From a virus, in the IMG/VR virus record IMGVR_UViG_3300027749_000141, positions 1 to 53,506 of that record: a stretch of DNA of 53,506 nt, one strand, 5' to 3'. Positions 22,349 to 29,822 of this stretch are shown in pieces; within the stretch, counting starts at the first letter, position 1, and the number at the start of each line of letters is the position of its first letter. Made by a program: the position numbers and the translations under genes. The notes beneath the pieces are model-generated. The model searched no databases. It was not told the origin of the DNA and saw only the letters and a program-made list of their open reading frames with translations.

Positions 22349-25303
22349 TTAATTAACAAATTCTTTAATATATTTAGATGATTCGAATTGTATTCGAAGC
22401 CAATCAAAATCATTAATCATTGCAAGTGCCAAAATATTTTTGGCATTTTTTTGACCGTAATCTTTGCCTGCGACAGCTCCGGCAATTGCAAAATTTCCAA
22501 ATTGTGTATCAACACCTACAGTACACCAGATATCTAATCGAATTTTTGATTCTTGATTAATCTGACCATCAATTAATCTACTGCTTAGTTTTACACATTC
22601 TCTAAATGCAGATTTCCAGGTATCGAATGGGCTAGTATCAAATGCAGTAATATTTGAAATTTCGGGCATAACTTTAAATTCTGAACTAATTGCAGTTGTC
22701 ATATCCGGAGAATATACATCAACATTTAATGTTAACTCTTTTGGAAGCAATTTGACGCCACCGTAACCGTAGACTAAATCGTTAATAGGGTTTTTACTAC
22801 TCCAGGTATACACAATGTTCATTTCATTTTTTGATATTATCATATCAAAATTAAAAGTTTCTTCAATAACTGCATCACCGTCTACTACCCAAAACATTGG
22901 CGATGATGCAAGTTTTGCTGCTGCGATATGTGCTTGATGAATACCTTTAACTCCGTGTACACGTTGAGCATACGGAAACCGTTTAACTAACTTGTCAAAA
23001 TTGGCATCGGCATTTGATTCGTTATAGCTAATAAAGACAATGTCGTACCAACCAGTTTTACTTGCAACAACTGGCCATTCCTTTCTATCAACTGGAAATC
23101 GGTGTTCAATTTCTTTTTGTGATAAAACTGCATGCGTCGAACATAAAAATACGCCATTATATGTATCGGAATTATGAACGAATGCGTGGTTTTGATATCT
23201 ATCAAAATCATACTTAGCGTTCTTTTTAGAAAAGAAAAGATCGAATTTAAAATCATCAACTGCTTTAATATTGCAAGATTCCATCCAAAACATTTCAGTA
23301 GTTGTATGATCAAGAGCATACAGGTATTCATCATACGAATCTATTACAAACCTATCATAGGATTTATATGTGCTTGCAACAACTGGCCATTCCTTTCTAT
23401 CAACTGGAAATCGGTGTTCAATTTCTTTTTGTGAAATGAAAGTATGTATCGAACATAAAAATATGCCATTATATGTTTGTTCGTCATCTTCTAAATGTAA
23501 AAATGCGTGATTTTGTTTTCTGTCATACTCGTATTTTGCGTTCTTTTTAGAAAAATACAAATCAAATTTAAAATCATCAACTGCGACAATATCTTTTGAT
23601 TCCATCCAAAATAATTCAGTAGTTGTATGTTCTAGTGCATACAGGTATTCATCATACGAATCTATTACAAACCTATCATAGGATTTATATGTGCTTGCTA
23701 CAATATCCCATTCCTTTCTATCAACTGGAAATCGGTGTTCAATTTCTTTTTGTGATAAAACTGCATGCGTCGAACATAAAAATATGCCATTATATGTTTG
23801 TTCGTCATCTTCTAAATGTAAAAATGCGTGGTTTTGATATCTATCAAAATCATACTTAGCGTTCTTTTTAGAAAAGAAAAGATCAAATTTAAAATCATCA
23901 ACTGCTTTAATATTGCAAGATTCCATCCAAAACATTTCAGTAGTTGCGGTAGCTAATGCCGAAAGATATCCATCATACGAGTCAATAACAAATCTATCAT
24001 AGGATTTATATGTGCTTGCTACAATATCCCATTCCTTTCTATCAACTGGAAATCGGTGTTCAATTTCTTTTTGTAATAATACTTCGTAGGTCGAACATAA
24101 AAATATGCCATTATATGTTTGTTCGTCATCTTCTAAATGTAAAAATGCGTGATTTTGTTTTCTGTCAAAATCATACTTAGCGTTCTTTTTAGAAAAATAC
24201 AAATCAAATTTAAAATCATCAACTGCGACAATATCTTTTGATTCCATCCAAAATAATTCAGTAGTTGTATGTTCTAGTGCATACAGGTATTCATCATACG
24301 AGTCAATAACAAATCTATCATAGGATTTATATGTGCTTGCTACAACTGGCCATTCCTTTCTATCAACTGGAAACCGATGTTCTATTTCTTTTTGTGATAA
24401 TACTTCGTAGGTCGAACATAAAAATATGCCATTATATGTTTGTTCGTCATCTTCTAAATGTAAAAATGCGTGATTTTGTTTTCTGTCGTAAAAATTGTTA
24501 AATTTAAAATGTAAATCAAATTTAAAATCATCAACTGCGACAATATCTTTTGATTCCATCCAAAATAATTCAGTAGTTGTATGTTCTAGTGCATACAGGT
24601 ATCCATCATACGAGTCAATAACAAATCTATCATAGGATTTATATGTACTTGCAACAATATCCCATTCCTTTCTATTAACTAGAAATCGATGTTCTATTTC
24701 GTTTTGTGTCGAAAAGGCATGCGTCGAACATAAAAATATGCCATTATATGTTTGTTCGTCATCTTCTAAATGTAAAAATGCGTGATTTTTGTCTCGATCA
24801 TAAAAATTGTTAAATTTAAAATGTAAATCAAATTTAAAATCATCAACTGCTTTAATATTGCGAGATTCCATCCAAAACATTTCAGTAGTTGTATGATCAA
24901 GAGCATACAGGTATTCATCATACGAGTCAATAACAAACCTATCATATTGCACAACTGTTGATGCGTTAATATTAACTTCATTGCTATTAAGATAAAACCT
25001 ATGATCTATTTCGTTTGTCGAAAGAAATCTTATCTTTGAAATTAAAATAACTCCAGTATATTCATTATCATTTTTAAATATATGAACATAATCTTTAGCC
25101 CATTCTTGGACTGTATAATCAAAGGAAAATGTATCTAAGATTGTAAGGTCCGAATATACAATCCAGAGAAATTTAGTAAACGAGTGGTGTTGTGCTGTAT
25201 TAATAGAAGCTGCACGTTTTGCTAACGGGTATTTTAACTTTAATTGTGCAAATTTATTAGTAGCATATTTTGAATCATCTGAAATAAAAAATATATCGTA
25301 CAT
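22349..25303 (-). CDS. GT-A glycosyltransferase with six tandem degenerate repeats
   Basis: 984 residues. The C-terminal domain (about 752-984) is a GT-A-like transferase: WYDIVFISYNESNADANFDK, RVHGVKGIHQAH and WVVDGDAV with a DxD-type metal site; it aligns with the 299-residue protein encoded upstream. An N-terminal unit (1-115, YDIFFISDDSKYA) is a degraded copy. Between them lie six repeats of 104-107 residues (YDRFVIDSYD ... FWMES ... VDDFKFDL ... EIEHRF), which look like truncated transferase modules with the DGD replaced by ES(K/R/C)(D/N). The repeats are thus unlikely to be catalytic and may bind glycan or act as spacers. ATG overlaps the stop of the upstream gene. Substrate unknown. 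Confidence 0.8.
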   Translation of the reverse strand: MYDIFFISDDSKYATNKFAQLKLKYPLAKRAASINTAQHHSFTKFLWIVYSDLTILDTFSFDYTVQEWAKDYVHIFKNDNEYTGVILISKIRFLSTNEIDHRFYLNSNEVNINASTVVQYDRFVIDSYDEYLYALDHTTTEMFWMESRNIKAVDDFKFDLHFKFNNFYDRDKNHAFLHLEDDEQTYNGIFLCSTHAFSTQNEIEHRFLVNRKEWDIVASTYKSYDRFVIDSYDGYLYALEHTTTELFWMESKDIVAVDDFKFDLHFKFNNFYDRKQNHAFLHLEDDEQTYNGIFLCSTYEVLSQKEIEHRFPVDRKEWPVVASTYKSYDRFVIDSYDEYLYALEHTTTELFWMESKDIVAVDDFKFDLYFSKKNAKYDFDRKQNHAFLHLEDDEQTYNGIFLCSTYEVLLQKEIEHRFPVDRKEWDIVASTYKSYDRFVIDSYDGYLSALATATTEMFWMESCNIKAVDDFKFDLFFSKKNAKYDFDRYQNHAFLHLEDDEQTYNGIFLCSTHAVLSQKEIEHRFPVDRKEWDIVASTYKSYDRFVIDSYDEYLYALEHTTTELFWMESKDIVAVDDFKFDLYFSKKNAKYEYDRKQNHAFLHLEDDEQTYNGIFLCSIHTFISQKEIEHRFPVDRKEWPVVASTYKSYDRFVIDSYDEYLYALDHTTTEMFWMESCNIKAVDDFKFDLFFSKKNAKYDFDRYQNHAFVHNSDTYNGVFLCSTHAVLSQKEIEHRFPVDRKEWPVVASKTGWYDIVFISYNESNADANFDKLVKRFPYAQRVHGVKGIHQAHIAAAKLASSPMFWVVDGDAVIEETFNFDMIISKNEMNIVYTWSSKNPINDLVYGYGGVKLLPKELTLNVDVYSPDMTTAISSEFKVMPEISNITAFDTSPFDTWKSAFRECVKLSSRLIDGQINQESKIRLDIWCTVGVDTQFGNFAIAGAVAGKDYGQKNAKNILALAMINDFDWLRIQFESSKYIKEFVN
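22427..22452 (+). terminator. Strong plus-strand terminator inside the 3' end of the convergent gene
   Basis: TGCCAAAA (22427-22434), loop TAT, TTTTGGCA (22438-22445), then seven T. It is oriented to stop transcription coming from thyX, about 90 nt past its stop codon, while the same bases encode residues near the end of the minus-strand repeat protein. Confidence 0.85.
23060..24960 (-). repeat. Six tandem coding repeats of 312-321 bp
   Basis: A marker sequence, CATTCCTTTCTAT (plus strand), recurs at 23076, 23388, 23709, 24030, 24351 and 24663, giving periods of 312, 321, 321, 321 and 312 bp. Units fall into two mixed subtypes (middle segment FWMESKDIVAVDD or FWMESCNIKAVDD), which alternate irregularly as expected from recombination between units. 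Large parts are near-identical at the DNA level. All units are in frame within one gene. Confidence 0.95.
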
Positions 25304-26202
25304 TAGTGTTTGATCCTATAACGTGGCGAATTATTGTAGACTGTTTTAAAAAATTTACTACCTTCGCTGTCAAGATACGAAACTGGTAATCCTAATTTTT
25401 CTCGTATTTCGTCACCAAGCAGTTCTCGACGTTTGCAAATTTGCACATTCCTCCAATCTTTATAGGTGTCTTCCCAGTAAGTTGTTAACCATTCAAAATC
25501 TCTAACATTTGCATAATCCCACGTTGAGTTAGCTGTTAGTAAACAACCTTCCCTTGCACCTATAATCGACCATTCACCGTTTTCAACATCGTTACCGACA
25601 TTACACCACACTAGCAATCTATGATAGTTTTGCCACCACACTGTAGTAAGATCATTAACTTTTGCACCTTGATCAAGACACATTTTAACACCTTCGCGAA
25701 ATCCTGCTCGCCATGCTTGAAACGGAGTTGCATTCGTATAACTAACAGAATAGTTTTCAGGAAACTGATAATAACGATCGTCAAAACAAAATTCAACTTT
25801 ACTTTTAATATCATTAGGATCTGCATTTTCGTGTGTTTGCATCTCATTAACAAATTTGCGAGTCCACATTTTTAACCCGCCATTACCATACATTAACCCG
25901 TTAACATGAATTTTCCCGCACCAACTAAATACGTGTTCAGATGTTAATCCTAATTTATCTAAATCAATTTCTAATCTTAAAAATGCAGGATCAATGATGT
26001 TATCAGCATCAACGGTTACAAAGTATTCAGTGTCACTTAACGCTGCGCATGCTTTATGGGCAGCGTCGCTGCCTTTTACACCGTGAACCCGTTTAGCCCA
26101 CGGAATTTTTTTAAGTAAATCGGCATAATTTTTTTCAGCATTTGGTTCATCGTAACTTAAGAATATAACATCTTGTTCAATAATTTTTATAATATTACTC
26201 AT
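25303..26202 (-). CDS. GT-A glycosyltransferase
   Basis: 299 residues. N-terminal DVIFLSYDEPNAEKNYADLL, RVHGVKGSDAAHKAC, then the DxD-containing FVTVDADNIIDPAF (about residues 57-70), with acceptor-side features W-rich FQAWRAGFREGVKM. Single-module relative of the C-terminal domain of the downstream repeat protein, probably the ancestral unit. It likely acts with the neighbouring transferases to build a glycan, perhaps on virion fibres or the host surface; acceptor unknown. Confidence 0.82.
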   Translation of the reverse strand: MSNIIKIIEQDVIFLSYDEPNAEKNYADLLKKIPWAKRVHGVKGSDAAHKACAALSDTEYFVTVDADNIIDPAFLRLEIDLDKLGLTSEHVFSWCGKIHVNGLMYGNGGLKMWTRKFVNEMQTHENADPNDIKSKVEFCFDDRYYQFPENYSVSYTNATPFQAWRAGFREGVKMCLDQGAKVNDLTTVWWQNYHRLLVWCNVGNDVENGEWSIIGAREGCLLTANSTWDYANVRDFEWLTTYWEDTYKDWRNVQICKRRELLGDEIREKLGLPVSYLDSEGSKFFKTVYNNSPRYRIKH

Positions 26203-26794
26203 GGGTAATTACTAATCCGTATGATTTTAACACTTTACTTGTTATCAATGTTATTTTATCAATATTTGTTTCGAACTTGCTTTCAAATGGGATATAAACA
26301 GAAGACGCTAACAGATCTGCTGGTTTAATTTTTATTGTTCGTATTAAAAAATCAAAATCATTTTCTAATGTAACAAAAAACACTAATACCTGCGAATATG
26401 ATTGCACGAACGGTCGACCTTCCTCTGCTACATTAAATACCCAATATTTGATTTTGTTATTCCATTCGACGATCAATCTAGTATCACTATCAGGTGAGTC
26501 ACATACCCAGGCCAATAAATCATTTTTAAATGAAATCGTCGGATTAAGTAACGAATATAATGAAATTTTATCACTGTCTTTATAACCAACTCTATAATTA
26601 GATAACGGTTCGATTCCGGATACTAGTGTGTAGTACTCGTCGTAATTTATTTCTAAAAAATTATCAAACGCAGTAGTAAACTCATTTGATACTAAAAATA
26701 TGCAGCCGGCATCATCATAATATACATAGTATTTTGGATCAACGGGCATCAATGCGGCGTTGGTTTTTTTAGATTTAGATTTACGTTTTGCCAT
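26195..26794 (-). CDS. Hypothetical protein within the glycosyltransferase cluster
   Basis: 199 residues. A basic N-terminus (MAKRKSKSKKTN) is followed by beta-rich sequence (YYVYYDDAGCIFLVSNEF, INYDEYYTLVSG). Overlaps both neighbours by 8-14 nt. No DxD or other transferase motif; possibly a structural or adaptor protein. Function unknown. Confidence 0.7.
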   Translation of the reverse strand: MAKRKSKSKKTNAALMPVDPKYYVYYDDAGCIFLVSNEFTTAFDNFLEINYDEYYTLVSGIEPLSNYRVGYKDSDKISLYSLLNPTISFKNDLLAWVCDSPDSDTRLIVEWNNKIKYWVFNVAEEGRPFVQSYSQVLVFFVTLENDFDFLIRTIKIKPADLLASSVYIPFESKFETNIDKITLITSKVLKSYGLVITHE

Positions 26795-27626
26795 GTGCTA
26801 ACTCTTTTAGTTGTGTTAATAATTTGTCATTTATAAAATCTTTTTCAACATAATGAAATAATTTTGATTGTTTAATATTGCCAACTACTAGGTCACCTTT
26901 TGAATTTAACATTGCAGGAACTACATCTTGCCATTTTTCCGGAGTCTCGTGCCATCCTTGCAATGCAGGTTTCATATGAATAAATTCCAACGGTGAAATT
27001 CGATCTACTGCAGTTTCTTGTAAACCTAGTAGTTCGATTGCAACAGCAACCGCAAGATCTATACTTAACCATTTTTGATAGTATGCCGGAGCAACTGTTG
27101 TCCATGCCCATTCCCAATTATAACAAACAAATTCGAGAACTTTATAAAAAGTGTATGCGCTGTCTGACTTTTTAAAATAGTGCAATGCCGAATATGGGTT
27201 TTGAAGGTGATTATAAGAAAACGCATTTCTATATACATTATCAATTACTGGTTCGAGTTTATAATTTTTAATTCTTGAACAAAATTTAAGATCATAGTTA
27301 CTACAGTATTGCCACCATTTACTAATGTCTTCTAATAGCAACATATCAGCGTCTAACACAATTGTTTCATCATACGGAGTAATATGAAAAACCTTCCATC
27401 TATTTTCAACCTTCCACTCTGAGTCTACTGCAGCATCATTCCACGGTATTGCTATAATTTTATCAAAGACTGCGCTATACTCATCGCTAACTAAATCATT
27501 AGTCATTATTGATATCTTATTATACGTATTTTGACTAAATTTTATCGATAGTGCAAGTGCATACGCCTGCTTGATATAATCAACCGATGGTGTATTTTGT
27601 GCAACTACTAAAAATCCTTTAGACAT
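26781..27626 (-). CDS. Glycosyltransferase, GT8/glycogenin-like
   Basis: 281 residues. N-terminus GFLVVAQNTPSVDYIKQAYA with SIKFSQNTYNKISIMTND, then the metal-site strand ETIVLDADMLLLEDISKWW (DAD at about 92-94). The GT8-type order (sugar-nucleotide strand, DxD, later His-containing segments such as FIHMKPALQGWHE) is visible. Paralogue of the next gene upstream. Likely cytoplasmic. Confidence 0.75.
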   Translation of the reverse strand: MSKGFLVVAQNTPSVDYIKQAYALALSIKFSQNTYNKISIMTNDLVSDEYSAVFDKIIAIPWNDAAVDSEWKVENRWKVFHITPYDETIVLDADMLLLEDISKWWQYCSNYDLKFCSRIKNYKLEPVIDNVYRNAFSYNHLQNPYSALHYFKKSDSAYTFYKVLEFVCYNWEWAWTTVAPAYYQKWLSIDLAVAVAIELLGLQETAVDRISPLEFIHMKPALQGWHETPEKWQDVVPAMLNSKGDLVVGNIKQSKLFHYVEKDFINDKLLTQLKELAHGKT

Positions 27627-28464
27627 TACTCACCTCATCAATATATCGATTTAGACTTATCTTATTCATTACATGTACATCAATACCAGTTGTTTTTGCA
27701 GCTATATATTCACCTAGACAATTCTCTTTTTCTACTAAAAATTGCATTTTGTTATCTTTTGCATTAATTAATAGATCTTTATCTGTAATATATGTCATTG
27801 TTCCCGGTAATTCAACTGCGAACTCTCCATTAGTCTTACCGTTCATTATATGAATTGCAATGCTAAATGCAAAATCGTTTCTAAATAACTTAGTTTCAAT
27901 GCTGTACAACACTCTAAAATATTCCCAATTTTCTCTAATATAAAAAATTAAATTAAAAAAAGACTCAATAATTGCTGATTTTTTAAACACAAACACAGTT
28001 GCCCAATAAAATGGAATAGAATATTGATTAATCCTTTCAAATTCAAATGTTGGTCGCCATTCTGCAAGATCAAAACTTTTTTTATAAATTTGAAAATCGT
28101 AATCTTGGTCTAAAGACATGTTTAGTATTGGCGAATTTAATATATAATCGCAGTCTAACACTATAGTAGTGTCGTACGGTGTTAACTCGTAAGCCAGGTA
28201 TCTTGAAAAATTTTTCCATTCTGATAAAATAGATGACAGTGTGCCATCGAACATAACTCTCTTTTGTTCAGTACTTTGGTCGATTTCAATTATTTGATCA
28301 AAATTATGATCAGGATACGAAGTTTCTAACCAATTTTTAGAATCAGTCACGATCGACACTGGGATATTTAAATATAATCGAACACGCGCTGCGCAAAAAA
28401 TTGCCATTTTAACATAATCTATATCAGTGTTATTTTGTGCAAATATCAAAGCACCGGTAGTCAT
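27619..28464 (-). CDS. Glycosyltransferase-like protein, paralogue of neighbour
   Basis: 281 residues, the same length and plan as the downstream gene: GALIFAQNNTDIDYVKMAIF at the start and TTIVLDCDYILNSPILNMS, where DCD takes the DxD place. The later acceptor region (DVHVMNKISLNRYIDEVSN) is divergent. Tandem duplication followed by divergence is the simplest reading. Overlaps neighbours by 4-8 nt. Confidence 0.7.
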   Translation of the reverse strand: MTTGALIFAQNNTDIDYVKMAIFCAARVRLYLNIPVSIVTDSKNWLETSYPDHNFDQIIEIDQSTEQKRVMFDGTLSSILSEWKNFSRYLAYELTPYDTTIVLDCDYILNSPILNMSLDQDYDFQIYKKSFDLAEWRPTFEFERINQYSIPFYWATVFVFKKSAIIESFFNLIFYIRENWEYFRVLYSIETKLFRNDFAFSIAIHIMNGKTNGEFAVELPGTMTYITDKDLLINAKDNKMQFLVEKENCLGEYIAAKTTGIDVHVMNKISLNRYIDEVSNV

Positions 28465-28811
28465 AATTCGACCATATCTTTAAGTTTTCGTTTCGATGAT
28501 ATATCACTAAATTTTGCTGCATAATCGTTTACTGCTTCAAAATATATTGAAAAAATATCATCAAAAAATGATTGCAAATCAGAAATTATTACAGGTAAAT
28601 TGTTAGTATCTACAATTGCAATATCAGTAGTATGTCCTAAATCTAACATAGTTTTGATAATACTAATTAATTCTGGTCCAATCTTAAAAGTTGCACCATT
28701 AGTATAATATACTAACTGCTGATCAAATTCTTCTAAGATAATGCGGCGTTGATTGGATAAAGTTGCCATATAATTTGCAACTTCAAATGCGGTTTCTATT
28801 CGGGTGTCCAT
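28461..28811 (-). CDS. Hypothetical protein whose ribosome binding site lies in a long hairpin
   Basis: 116 residues, mostly helical (MDTRIETAFEVANYMATLSN, FFDDIFSIYFEAVNDYAAKF). No family recognised. The Shine-Dalgarno AAGGAG is well placed before the ATG at 28811 but forms part of a perfect 16-bp inverted repeat, so initiation may be controlled. First gene of the glycosyltransferase run after the structural genes; the 4-nt overlap with the next gene would couple their translation. Confidence 0.7.
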   Translation of the reverse strand: MDTRIETAFEVANYMATLSNQRRIILEEFDQQLVYYTNGATFKIGPELISIIKTMLDLGHTTDIAIVDTNNLPVIISDLQSFFDDIFSIYFEAVNDYAAKFSDISSKRKLKDMVEL

Positions 28812-28860
28812 TGTATCTCCTTAAATCTACTAATTTTAATTAGCATTTAAGGAGATACAA
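28811..28860 (-). promoter_or_regulatory. Perfect 16-bp inverted repeat burying a ribosome binding site
   Basis: On the plus strand TTGTATCTCCTTAAAT (28811-28826) and ATTTAAGGAGATACAA (28845-28860) are exact reverse complements; inside the loop CTAAT and ATTAG (28830-28834, 28839-28843) pair again. In minus-strand mRNA the Shine-Dalgarno AAGGAG and the A of the ATG lie in the 3' arm. There is no U-tract, so it is not a standard terminator. Likely a translation-control or RNA-processing element. Confidence 0.85.
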
Positions 28861-28876
28861 ATAGACAAATATTGAT

Positions 28877-29758
28877 TTACGGGAATGATGCCGTTGCAGA
28901 CGGTGCAGTAACTGAAACATTTGTTCCAGATGCATAATACCCTTCGACTGTACTTGATATGACACCAGTGACATTTTCGTCGATTCCGTACCCTCCGGGC
29001 GCATAGCTATCGTTAAACTGAATTGTAAATATTATCTGAGCTGTACTCGATCCGGTTCTTGCATATATTCTGTATGCGTTAGGATTATACGTCGGAGCTT
29101 CTGTAGTTTTTTGAAAAACTAGCTGATCCGTCGATGTCAATGAAGAGTAACCTATACTTGATCCGGTTCCGGACCCTGATGCAAATGTCGACGCTAATAC
29201 AAAAGAGATTTTACCCATATTGCGCAATAATAAGTACCAAGAATTATTTTTTGTAGCAGTTGTGCCGTCATCAGGTAAACTTGCTGTAAATTCAATCACG
29301 CCGCCTGCATTAAAATACCACCTTGCTGCATTTAAACTTGCAAATGTTAATGTAATAGTGTGTGTGATTAACGTATTCCATGCAGTAGTTCTAGTCAACG
29401 CAGATAACGATAGTCGCGAACCTTGCCCTGTTGGCGGTACTACATTCCTATTTGTAGCTACGGTATTAGCAAACGTATCGTACTGAGTACGAATCGTTTC
29501 GGAAATTTTTGTACTAGTTGTAGCTGCTGTAAGATTAGTGCTTTCATCTACTCCAGTTTGGTGTTGTCTTGCTCGTAGCAAATCAGCTCTTAAATTGTCC
29601 CATTGGGCAACAGTTGCAATTAACGAATTAGTAACCTGACTACTATTAATAGTCTGGCCGTACCCGTATGTGTCTGTTCCTGTTGTCATGACATCTGATA
29701 TTTTTGTTTGAATAGCATTATAATCAGCTGCTGTTATGTTAGTTCCTACTCCGGCCAT
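28877..29758 (-). CDS. Virion protein, paralogue of the adhesin N-terminal domain
   Basis: 293 residues, Ser/Thr/Gly/Ala-rich, beta-structured. It aligns along its length with the first about 290 residues of the 1815-residue protein upstream: shared ADYNAIQTKIS/NDYNVIQSKIS, DTYGYGQ, RQHQTGV(D/N)ES, AARWYFN and AQIIFTI. It lacks the Calx-beta repeats and glycine-rich tip. Probably a fibre or baseplate component sharing the same docking site as the adhesin, or a competing truncated form. Inference from paralogy. Confidence 0.75.
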   Translation of the reverse strand: MAGVGTNITAADYNAIQTKISDVMTTGTDTYGYGQTINSSQVTNSLIATVAQWDNLRADLLRARQHQTGVDESTNLTAATTSTKISETIRTQYDTFANTVATNRNVVPPTGQGSRLSLSALTRTTAWNTLITHTITLTFASLNAARWYFNAGGVIEFTASLPDDGTTATKNNSWYLLLRNMGKISFVLASTFASGSGTGSSIGYSSLTSTDQLVFQKTTEAPTYNPNAYRIYARTGSSTAQIIFTIQFNDSYAPGGYGIDENVTGVISSTVEGYYASGTNVSVTAPSATASFP

Positions 29759-29798
29759 TTACTTTCCTATATTCTTTAATTAATGTTTTTAATGTATG

Positions 29799-29806
29799 TA
29801 TTTAAC
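29799..29806 (-). promoter_or_regulatory. Possible late-promoter motif GTTAAATA
   Basis: Minus-strand GTTAAATAC, 41 nt before the start of the 293-residue virion gene, two mismatches to TATAAATA. It overlaps the hairpin at the end of the adhesin gene. Weak candidate. Confidence 0.3.
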
Positions 29807-29822
29807 GATTTTGATATCGTTA
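29803..29822 (-). other. Hairpin at the end of the adhesin gene
   Basis: TAACGAT (29803-29809) and ATCGTTA (29816-29822) form a 7-bp stem with a 6-nt loop. On the minus strand the stem starts with the TAA stop codon of the 1815-residue gene. No U-tract follows; it may protect or process the mRNA end. Confidence 0.45.

Noticed and set aside
23060-24960. Repeat array considered as CRISPR
   Set aside because: Units are 312-321 bp, entirely coding and in frame, with no short repeat/unique spacer pattern and no cas genes.
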